NCBI GenBank assembly: GCA_020639075.1 | Contig: JACKHI010000001.1 | Span: 62,001-126,000, forward strand | Reading direction: 5' to 3' | Source: Phycisphaerales bacterium | GTDB taxonomy: Bacteria; Planctomycetota; Phycisphaerae; UBA1845; UTPLA1 | DNA length: 64,000 nt | Shown here: positions 57,507 through 64,000 of the stretch, one piece after another | Position numbering within the stretch: the stretch's first letter is position 1 | Layout of the letters: the number at the start of each line of letters is the position of its first letter | Program-made: the position numbers and the translations under genes | The notes under the pieces: model-generated | What the model saw: only the letters and a program-made list of their open reading frames with translations | Told to the model about the DNA's origin: nothing | Databases searched by the model: none

Positions 57507-59264
57507 ATGACCGCCGAACGCGTCCTCGCGTCCATTTCCAACACGTCGGATGAAACGGAGTTCTATACGCCCATGCCCGCCGGCTATAAGCCCGGCAAGA
57601 CGAAATACGTCGGCGTCTTTGGGACCGTCATGTCGGGCCTGGGCAAGGGCATTTTTGCGAGCAGCCTGGCCAAAGTGCTGAAGGACAAGGGACTCACGGT
57701 CGCCCCGATCAAGCTCGAGGGCTATCTCAATCTCGACTCGGGCACGCTCAATCCCTTCCGTCATGGCGAAGTCTTCGTGCTGGACGACGGCATGGAATGC
57801 GACATGGACCTGGGCACCTACGAGCGCATGCTCGACCAGAACATGACGCGCGACAACTTCTCCACCAGCGGTCAGATCTTCAGCGCCGTTCTCGAAAAGG
57901 AGCGGCGGGGTGGTTACCTCGGTCGCGACGTGCAGATGATCCCGCACGTCACGGGCGAAGTGAAGAGCAAACTGCGACGCCTCGCCGTTCAGACGGATGC
58001 GGATGTCGTCTTCATCGAGATCGGCGGCACCGTCGGCGACGTCGAGAACGCCTACTACATCGAAGCGTTGCGGCAACTTGCGTTCGAGGAGGGGGCCAAT
58101 GCCGCCTGTTGGGTCGCGCTGACATACATCATTCAGCCGCCGGCCCTGGGCGAGCAGAAATCCAAGGCGGCGCAGCTCGGCATCAAACAGCTGACGCAGG
58201 CGGGCATCCAACCGCACATCATCGCATGCCGCGCGATCAATGAAGTCTCGAAGAAAGTGCGCGAGAAGATCGCACTGTATTCGAGCGTGCCGTTCGATCG
58301 CGTCTTCAGCATGCACGACTGCGAAAGCGTCTACATGATTCCGGAGATGATCCGGCGTGCCGGCCTCGATCAACAGGTCGTCGGCATTCTCGATCTGCAA
58401 TCGCGTCTGCACGAAGAGGCGGAGTCGACGGCGATTGCGCAGTGGGATGGCTACCTCAACAGCCTGCGCAACCTGGAGAAGGAAATCACGATCGGCGTCG
58501 CCGGTAAGTACACGAGCGTCCGCGACAGCTACGCCTCGATCATCAAGGCGCTGGAACATGCGGGCACGCATGCCGGCGTGCGCGTCAACATCGACTGGCT
58601 GGAAGCGAGCGACGTCGCCGACGACAAGGCGGCCGAGGCCCTGAAGCACGTGGACGGTCTCATCGTCCCCGGCGGCTTCGGCTCGCGCGGCGTGGAAGGG
58701 AAGATCGCCTGCGTCGGCCACGCACGCACGGCCGGGTTGCCGTTCCTCGGGTTGTGTCTCGGCTTCCAGCTGGCCGTGATCGAATTCGCACGCAATGTCT
58801 GCAAGCTGCCTGGCGCGGGCTCGACCGAGTTCGACGACGATTGCGAAAACGCGGTCATCGACATCCTGCCGGAGCAGAAGCAGATCGAAGGACTCGGCGG
58901 CAACATGCGCCTCGGCGGTCAGGATGTCATCTTGACGGCAGATTCCCTCGCCAGCCGGCTGTTCAACCGTGCGCCGGAGATCCGTCTGCGATTTCGCCAT
59001 CGCTACGAGGTCGATCCGAAGTACATCGACCAGATTCAGGCGGCCGGCATGCTCTTCAGCGGCAAAGCGCCGGATTACCCGATCATGCAGATCCTCGAAC
59101 TCCCGCCGGCGACGCATCCGTATTTCATCGCGACGCAGGCGCATAGCGAACTGACGAGCCGACCGCTGCGGCCTGATCCGATGTTCCTCGGATTGGTGAA
59201 GGCGGCGATGGCGCGGAAGTTTGGAGACGTCGGCGCGGCTGCGCGATCGGGGTCGGCGACGTAA
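57507..59264 (+). CDS. pyrG: CTP synthase (divergent)
   Basis: 585 residues, longer than most because of an N-terminal extension. The synthetase domain has the P-loop GTVMSGLGKGIFASS, KLEGYLNLDSGTLNPFRHGE and VVFIEIGGTVGDVEN. It differs from the usual GGVVSSLGKG and KIDPYLNVDPGTM forms. The glutaminase domain has the nucleophile Cys in GLCLGFQLAVIE and the His/Glu pair in QAHSELTSRP (usually FHPE). It makes CTP from UTP, ATP and glutamine. All catalytic residues that can be judged are present, so it should be active. Confidence 0.94.
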   Translation: MTAERVLASISNTSDETEFYTPMPAGYKPGKTKYVGVFGTVMSGLGKGIFASSLAKVLKDKGLTVAPIKLEGYLNLDSGTLNPFRHGEVFVLDDGMECDMDLGTYERMLDQNMTRDNFSTSGQIFSAVLEKERRGGYLGRDVQMIPHVTGEVKSKLRRLAVQTDADVVFIEIGGTVGDVENAYYIEALRQLAFEEGANAACWVALTYIIQPPALGEQKSKAAQLGIKQLTQAGIQPHIIACRAINEVSKKVREKIALYSSVPFDRVFSMHDCESVYMIPEMIRRAGLDQQVVGILDLQSRLHEEAESTAIAQWDGYLNSLRNLEKEITIGVAGKYTSVRDSYASIIKALEHAGTHAGVRVNIDWLEASDVADDKAAEALKHVDGLIVPGGFGSRGVEGKIACVGHARTAGLPFLGLCLGFQLAVIEFARNVCKLPGAGSTEFDDDCENAVIDILPEQKQIEGLGGNMRLGGQDVILTADSLASRLFNRAPEIRLRFRHRYEVDPKYIDQIQAAGMLFSGKAPDYPIMQILELPPATHPYFIATQAHSELTSRPLRPDPMFLGLVKAAMARKFGDVGAAARSGSAT

Positions 59265-59287
59265 GCGTTTTCAGTTGTCAGTCGTCG

Positions 59288-59322
59288 GCCGGGTGCCATG
59301 CTGACCCCCAAGGTCGGCATGC
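59288..59322 (+). repeat. Dispersed palindrome family 1, copy 1
   Basis: Core GCCGGGTGCCATGCTGACC, spacer, GGTCGGCATGC: a 10-bp stem with one wobble. Repeated twice more within 270 bases and once near 9.8 kb. Confidence 0.8.
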
Positions 59323-59467
59323 CTCGCTCGGTGTAGGGATCAAGGATCCAAGGATTCAAGGGATCGAGGGAACATGAGATCGGGGGGCCGTGTGGCATCG
59401 ATCCTCCGAAGCGTCGGCGCCGGGTGCCCCTTCCTTTGCGAATGCAAAGGGTGGGGAATCGTCCGAT

Positions 59468-59503
59468 GCCGGGTGCCATGCTTGCCCTCCAAGGCAAGCA
59501 TGC
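59468..59503 (+). repeat. Dispersed palindrome family 1, copy 2
   Basis: Same plan: GCCGGGTGCCATGCTTGCC, spacer, GGCAAGCATG. The stem has changed on both arms in a compensating way (GACC/GGTC versus TGCC/GGCA), which keeps the pairing. Confidence 0.8.
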
Positions 59504-59520
59504 CCGCCAGTCAATCCCAT

Positions 59521-59555
59521 GCCGAATGCCATGCAGCCCCCCAAGGTCGGCATGC
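59521..59555 (+). repeat. Dispersed palindrome family 1, copy 3
   Basis: GCCGAATGCCATGCAGCC, then CCCCAAGGTCGGCATGC. The left arm is degraded, so the stem is imperfect. Confidence 0.72.
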
Positions 59556-59591
59556 TCGAACCGAGCAGCCCACATCGACCTCAGTCGCCCG

Positions 59592-59698
59592 CACGCTGAA
59601 AGCGTGGCCTATGTTAGCCCAGGGCAAGTGCAGCCCGCGAAGCGGGCAAACGCAGCCCTGGGTTCCGGATCAACACACGACTCAAGCACTGAAAGTGC
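59592..59698 (+). repeat. Composite palindromic repeat
   Basis: Four hairpins in a row: CACGCT-GAA-AGCGTG; CCCAGGGC (59618-59625) pairing with GCCCTGGG (59655-59662) around an inner GCCCGC-GAA-GCGGGC; and GCACT-GAA-AGTGC at 59686-59698. Similar CCCAGGGC-type repeats are known in planctomycete and verrucomicrobial genomes. Confidence 0.75.
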
Positions 59699-59941
59699 GC
59701 CATAAACCGCAGCTCGCACCAAGCTGCGCTTCAAACGACGCCCCCTCGCTGCACAAAGACGGAACACGGCCATCCTCCCGGGCTGCACCGGAAGAAATCC
59801 GTCGCGCGAGCACGCGAGTCGCCGGGGCCTGAGCAAAATTCGAATCCACCGTGCGTCACGCGCCGTCGGCGCGGCTGGGAAAAATGCCGGACGCTTGTCG
59901 GTGCCGCGGCCCTGCGGTTGGGCGGCTGTGCGTGCGCAGGT

Positions 59942-59988
59942 GTCAAGGGGGCGGCTGCCCCCTTGACGATCCCCCGCTGAGGGTGAGG
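59942..59988 (+). repeat. 47-bp repeat, left copy (inverted relative to 63098-63143)
   Basis: It begins with the perfect hairpin GTCAAGGGGGC-GGCT-GCCCCCTTGAC, then ATCCCCCGCTGAGGGTGAG. The reverse complement matches 63098-63143 at about 41 of 47 positions. Confidence 0.82.
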
Positions 59989-60111
59989 TGGCAAAGCCCC
60001 ACCAACCTGGCGAGAACCAGACCCATACCGACGCCTCTAGCGCAAGCGCGTGATGTCAAAGCGTCACCGCTGCCCAGGTAGCCTTAGGCAAGCCAACGAC
60101 CCGACTTCCGC

Positions 60112-63051
60112 TCAGCTCGCGGCATTCGGTACCCTGATTCCGTATCTTCGATGACGAACAAGAAACGCGTCGCGGCCACCCTCCATTATATCGATAACGG
60201 ACTGAATGATGTCCGTGTTATCGATAGAACCGTGAGCTTCGACCTTTGCTCGCCGGTCGCTAATCGCATCCAGAACAATGACCTGCTCGGCATCACCTGA
60301 GACTACGATGTTCGGATTGTGCGTACAGACAATTATCTGACGTCTTTCCTTGAGTGAAGCGAGTATGCCCGCCAGAACATGACCTATTAACTTGTTATCC
60401 AAATTGTCCTCGGGCTGATCGATTACAAGCGGCGTCGTCTCTGCCAAGGCAATTAATGGCAACATAGCGCTAGACCTCTGCCCGGGTGAAAGCTCGCCAA
60501 CCGGGCGGCCGTCTAGCAAGATGCTCTCCTCGTCGTCCCATTCGACTTGCTGCATGTAAACGAGCTTTTTGAGCGTTTCCCCTAAATCATTAAGTACCTG
60601 CACTTCGGCTGCCTCGTCGACCATGGCATACTGCCATGTTTCAGTCCCCTTCTTTGCCTCTTCGGCCGTAATTCGCGCGCCAGCATCTTCCGCCAGTTGG
60701 GCGCCGGCAAAGCTCGCAGAATTTCCCCGAACTAAGTTCTGCACAACTGAGACTGGATCGAAGTTTTCCGCGAGGATTTCCGGGATTCTCCTGGCCTTAT
60801 ACCTGCCAGAAAATGCGTGGGCAATTTTGCTCTTTATCAGTGCATCGACGAAAGCCGACTTGTCGCCTCCCGCCCGGAAATGCAGCTTCACCTTGATCCC
60901 GTCACCGAAATGCTGATTAAGTGTTCGTTCGATCTTCTCGTTATTGGCAACGCGGATTCCGGCGATCTCATTCTGAATGCGTAGCAGACTCTCCGTTAGT
61001 CCTTTGCGGTCGCCCAGGCAATCCGTTAGCTGCTTCCAAGCCCGTGTGTAGTCAGTTCGCACCGCAATTGCTTGTTTTAGCCGCTTTTCCGCATTGGCTC
61101 TCAAATCTGCAATCTTCCGCATGTCTGCATCATCTGCAAAACTAGACCGTATGCGCAATTCAACTTCTTCAATTTCCTTCTTGGTTTTTTCTATTTGTCC
61201 ACGGACCGTCGATTCGACCTTCGCCAGTGTATTGCGGATGAGGCGCAAACTCTCGCTTAGGTCTGCCTCGTTCTCCGTTAGCGCGGTTAACGATTCCCCA
61301 TGCGCAACCCACCACTCCTTTGTTGGCTCCGGCGCGCCCCCCAGAAGCTCGTGGATGCCCTCGCGCAGCCCCGCAATGTCCAGCCCATCGATCTTTGTGC
61401 GAAAACGCTCAATATTCTTAAGCACCAGATTGAATAGTGACAACCTTAGGTTTGCAGAATCAAGCTCAGTGAAGTGCCCTTTGATGTCATTGGTGTTTAG
61501 TTTGTTGAAGGCTGCCCTGTATTCGACGTAGCGTCGAATTACCCCTCCGTCCTTCTCTAGCAACGAGGAGAGGATTCCGATGATTCCCTTCAACGCCTGG
61601 CGGTTCTCCTCAAGCCTAGCGCGAACGTCGGCGCGACGGGACTTCGCGTCGCCTAAATCCGGTACCAAGCGGTCCAAAAGATCTCGCTGTCGGCCCTTGT
61701 CTCGACCGAGTGTCTCAATCTCGCTCCAGCCAAATAGACGTAGGGGGAATTCCCCAGTGGCTTCCAAATCAGCAATTTCTAGGGGCTCACCATTCTCCGA
61801 ATAGATCTTCGTCGTGTAATCTTCTTGCGGGTCGAACGTGGCCTCTAGTATTCGGGTATCTCCGGAACTCACCCTGTACGCGACACGAATCAGGCACCCA
61901 GTCAGGTTCGCCCTCTGCATCTCCCGAATACGCTCGGAGAGCTTGTTGGCCGTATCAAGTTCCGAAAGGGTACGGTTGTACCCAAATAGGTATCGTATGG
62001 CCTCAACAATTGTCGATTTACCTGCACCTCTCGGCCCAATCAGGCAATTTAAGTTCTCGGCGAAGGCTATCGTCTCGTTTTCGAATAACGAACCTTCACC
62101 GCCGGCGATCTGAATCCCTAATAACTGCGGGATTGGAGGCGTCGGAAGATCACTCGGGAAGCGAACTCTAGTCTCCGGGAAAAGTAAAGCGTTTCGAAGG
62201 CCATCAAAGCCCACATCCGTCATCTTTATCCAGGTTGTTCGCTCTGGGCGGTTGTATTCTTCGATGCAATGAGAATCGAATTGCAGTGTAACTGGGATGG
62301 TCACGTTATGTCCGCGAACGCTCGACTCCCATCTATAATGCCTTTGGTCCGAAGCTCGCGAAACCTCGATCGCGTCAAATTCCGCATCGAGCATGTACTC
62401 TTTCAACTCCTCTGTTAAGTCTTTCTCCTGAAGCGATTGCGACTCGGCATCAGTTGCTACTAACTTGATGATGTTCCGTCCTGCCTGTCGGAAATGCTGT
62501 CTGATCCCTTGGTTCGAGTTAACGTGAGCCGCGATACATATGCCTCCCTCCGCGTGTACACGTTTCACCCATTCTTTTATTGGCACGCCTACAATTTCCT
62601 CGTGGCCCGTGCGACTCGCATCGTCCGGAATATCGAGATTCGCGAAAAGACGAGAAAACGCTTCAACGCTCTTTCCCTCAGGAAGAATGGTCAGAAGGTG
62701 AATCCGCAATGTTGAAATGGCAGCCTCACCTCGGATGCTCACTTCCATACCGGGCAATACTAATGGCAGCATTGAGGCCCGGCTGGCGGCGGAAAGGTTG
62801 GCGGCGAATCCGCACTTCATGTGGTCCGTGATAGCTACGAGCTCGAAATTGGGGCGGAGGTGCTCAATGAACTTGGACACCCCGTCTGTGCCCTCAAATA
62901 GCGAGCGATCATTTAGGGAACTGTCGCCCCTCCTGCCCCAATCGTGGCTGTCAGGCGAGTGGGCATGCAATGCGACACGGCGAAACCGCGATGTGCGGAG
63001 GCGCAGCGAATCCAACCTCTCCAAGAATCGTTGGAGGCCTTGTTGCCCCAT
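60112..63051 (-). CDS. PHP-domain AAA/SMC-like ATPase (TrlF type), candidate defence protein
   Basis: About 979 residues. The N-terminal PHP phosphoesterase domain has RRVALHAHSPDSHDWG (His29, His31), VAITDHMKCGF, CIAAHVN and FDSHC, a metal site like that of PHP nucleases. The ATPase follows, with Walker A CLIGPRGAGKSTIVEAIRYL, a central coiled coil (KTKKEIEEVELRIRSS), signature GELSPGQRSSAMLPLI, and Walker B PLVIDQPEDNLDN. The ATG at 63051 is preceded by AAGGGAGG. The gene is more AT-rich than the flanks and lies between inverted repeat copies. Related ATPases occur in defence loci; a direct antiphage role is inferred. Confidence 0.85.
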   Translation of the reverse strand: MGQQGLQRFLERLDSLRLRTSRFRRVALHAHSPDSHDWGRRGDSSLNDRSLFEGTDGVSKFIEHLRPNFELVAITDHMKCGFAANLSAASRASMLPLVLPGMEVSIRGEAAISTLRIHLLTILPEGKSVEAFSRLFANLDIPDDASRTGHEEIVGVPIKEWVKRVHAEGGICIAAHVNSNQGIRQHFRQAGRNIIKLVATDAESQSLQEKDLTEELKEYMLDAEFDAIEVSRASDQRHYRWESSVRGHNVTIPVTLQFDSHCIEEYNRPERTTWIKMTDVGFDGLRNALLFPETRVRFPSDLPTPPIPQLLGIQIAGGEGSLFENETIAFAENLNCLIGPRGAGKSTIVEAIRYLFGYNRTLSELDTANKLSERIREMQRANLTGCLIRVAYRVSSGDTRILEATFDPQEDYTTKIYSENGEPLEIADLEATGEFPLRLFGWSEIETLGRDKGRQRDLLDRLVPDLGDAKSRRADVRARLEENRQALKGIIGILSSLLEKDGGVIRRYVEYRAAFNKLNTNDIKGHFTELDSANLRLSLFNLVLKNIERFRTKIDGLDIAGLREGIHELLGGAPEPTKEWWVAHGESLTALTENEADLSESLRLIRNTLAKVESTVRGQIEKTKKEIEEVELRIRSSFADDADMRKIADLRANAEKRLKQAIAVRTDYTRAWKQLTDCLGDRKGLTESLLRIQNEIAGIRVANNEKIERTLNQHFGDGIKVKLHFRAGGDKSAFVDALIKSKIAHAFSGRYKARRIPEILAENFDPVSVVQNLVRGNSASFAGAQLAEDAGARITAEEAKKGTETWQYAMVDEAAEVQVLNDLGETLKKLVYMQQVEWDDEESILLDGRPVGELSPGQRSSAMLPLIALAETTPLVIDQPEDNLDNKLIGHVLAGILASLKERRQIIVCTHNPNIVVSGDAEQVIVLDAISDRRAKVEAHGSIDNTDIIQSVIDIMEGGRDAFLVRHRRYGIRVPNAAS

Positions 63052-63097
63052 TTGCCCTCCCTTCAAGGCGAACCGGTAAGATGAAACGCCGCCCGCT

Positions 63098-63143
63098 CTC
63101 GCCATCAGCGGGGGATTGTTAAGGGGCAGCCGCTCCCTTGACA
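63098..63143 (-). repeat. 47-bp repeat, right copy (inverted)
   Basis: Near reverse complement of 59942-59988, 47 bases upstream of the ATPase start. One base shorter. The inner hairpin has one loop-side change, so it folds less perfectly. Confidence 0.82.
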
Positions 63144-63301
63144 CTCGCGAATGCCGTCCGAACCCCGACCGACGCCACACGTCGCGCGAACCATCCGCGG
63201 CAGCGCGGCGCCTGACCGTCGAAGCGCCCACCGGCGACCTGCCGCATATCCATCACGAATTCACCTCCCGCACCGTCAAAGCCAAATCCTACCGCAAAAC
63301 T

Positions 63302-63327
63302 TCCACTTTTTTCCGCAAAAAAGTGGA
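63302..63327. repeat. Perfect 11-bp inverted repeat with T and A runs
   Basis: TCCACTTTTTT-CCGC-AAAAAAGTGGA. It lies 134 bases past the stop of the channel gene (minus strand). Its arms contain T6/A6, so it could work as a terminator in either direction, though no T run follows the stem. Confidence 0.7.
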
Positions 63328-63461
63328 GACTTTGCCGCATTCGGCGGCCAACTTCCCGAGACAATGCCATTAGGACCTTCGAAAGGTCGAGCAGGCAGAG
63401 AAAACTGCTTTGCGCCCGCCTCAATAGTGCGAACGCGAAGGGGCGCGTTTTGCCGTGGCTC

Positions 63462-64000
63462 TCATCTACCAACATACCGCCGCTGAATCGACACCAACAA
63501 CATCGCCGAAAGAAAAATGCCGAGGAATGCCTCGCAGCCCGCCAGAAACATTGACACTGGTGACGAAGGTGAATAGTCGCCATACCCCAATGTTGTCAAA
63601 GTCACCGCCGAAAAATAGAGTGCGGCGGCATTGTCGTTTGCGGACGACCAGCTTAGTTCCCAAACAAGGTCGTAGTTGACGTCGTTAGCTCCTGATCGAA
63701 ATCCGGAAAAAAGGAAGAGAACGGCGAAGAGAAGCCACGTAAGAAATATCGCCCGGACGGCGTGAAGCGGCGACTCGCCATACAACCAAAGAGATCGCAT
63801 ACACCTGAGTTCGATCCGCCGCCATTTTGATGTGCTCCAGCGCATTTGACTGTCGCGTTCTAGTATGAACGCGCGTGACACGGAGTCGTAGTCACCTGCG
63901 AGTCCATAAGTTGTCTTGGCTCTACGGAAGCACTCGGCAAGATCGTATTCGCGAACGGCTTCATGGACTCCGAGCGTGAGTGTCTGTCGAGAGTCCGGGC
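63462..64000 (-). CDS. Ion channel family protein, 5' part beyond the window edge
   Basis: The frame is open from the right edge (codons start at 63998) to a stop at 63462, giving at least 178 residues. The internal GTG at 63881 is not the real start, because upstream sequence is equally protein-like: VREYDLAECFRRAKTTYGLA, GDYDSVSRAFILERD. Two membrane helices follow around the pore, with selectivity filter TLTTLGYGDYSP. Proteins with a soluble head like this (often pentapeptide or helical repeats) plus an ion-channel domain are common. Monovalent cation (K+) conduction is likely from the filter. Confidence 0.8.
   Translation of the reverse strand, partial: PDSRQTLTLGVHEAVREYDLAECFRRAKTTYGLAGDYDSVSRAFILERDSQMRWSTSKWRRIELRCMRSLWLYGESPLHAVRAIFLTWLLFAVLFLFSGFRSGANDVNYDLVWELSWSSANDNAAALYFSAVTLTTLGYGDYSPSSPVSMFLAGCEAFLGIFLSAMLLVSIQRRYVGR

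Larger units (their letters stand above)
59265..60111. other. Repeat-rich gene-free stretch
   Basis: About 850 bases with no real gene. It contains three copies of a CATGC palindrome (59288, 59468, 59521), a complex nested palindrome (59592-59698) and the left copy of the 47-bp repeat (59942-59988). Confidence 0.65.
63052..63461. other. Gap upstream of the PHP-ATPase
   Basis: It holds the right repeat copy (63098-63143) and a strong hairpin (63302-63327). No gene is supported. Confidence 0.55.

Noticed and set aside
57186..59144. 652-codon open frame on the minus strand opposite pyrG
   Set aside because: Fully antisense to a clear CTP synthase; its product is Arg/Asp-rich text without domains, an effect of GC-rich codon bias.

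Overview
The window looks like a chromosomal segment of a planctomycete, possibly of the Phycisphaerae type. The signs are three PEP-CTERM-anchored exported proteins, two dockerin-terminated secreted proteins, a type II pseudopilin with a DG motif, a Ser/Thr kinase fused to TPRs, several membrane proteins carrying a CxxCGYxLRxL...CPECG zinc ribbon, and a divergent CTP synthase. Base composition is moderately GC-rich. About 8.2-9.4 kb and 60.1-63.1 kb are visibly more AT-rich.

Layout. 0-8 kb: edge-truncated sigma-54 response regulator, rnpA with a clear terminator, a family-2 glycosyltransferase, clpS, a TPR-fused Ser/Thr kinase, a pirin, a 46-residue membrane peptide and a MOSC protein. 8-10 kb: tRNA-Ser(GCT), followed by an AT-rich segment with one unknown membrane protein and a cluster of palindromic repeats. 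10-24.7 kb: exported surface proteins, including a 1780-residue protein with ten degenerate repeats, plus unknown genes, a zinc-ribbon protein and a pseudopilin. 24.7-30.8 kb: a minus-strand tetR - adaptor - RND pump - SDR operon with matching 15-bp operators inside both of its promoters. 31-35 kb: a secreted protein with SecD-head-like repeats and two paralogous zinc-ribbon membrane proteins. 35.2-38.3 kb: a scrambled locus holding the wreck of a bacterial Pnkp/Hen1 RNA-repair cassette, mixed with PEP-CTERM and beta-helix fragments. 39-46 kb: three small paralogous membrane proteins, a nitroreductase, a PEP-CTERM protein, a TPR-YggX fusion, an alginate-export-type porin, a phosphatase fused to a cytochrome c'-like end, and the second copy of the 46-residue peptide. 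46-59.3 kb: a housekeeping run of gyrA, comF, hpf, ptsN, ptsH, ptsI, a DUF2344 gene, an RNase E/G with a long N-terminal disordered region, a lipoprotein and pyrG. 59.3-64 kb: a repeat-rich gap, a PHP-ATPase of TrlF type lying between inverted copies of a 47-bp repeat, and an ion channel cut by the window edge.

Main functional groupings: hpf-ptsN-ptsH-ptsI has all the soluble phosphotransfer parts but no sugar permease, so it looks like a regulatory (PTS-Ntr-like) chain. The DUF2344 gene next to RNase E/G is a common conserved pair. The TetR efflux operon appears self-regulated. The most unusual items are the decayed Pnkp/Hen1 locus, the solitary PHP-ATPase with flanking repeats, the phosphatase/cytochrome c' fusion, and the two-copy 46-residue membrane peptide family.
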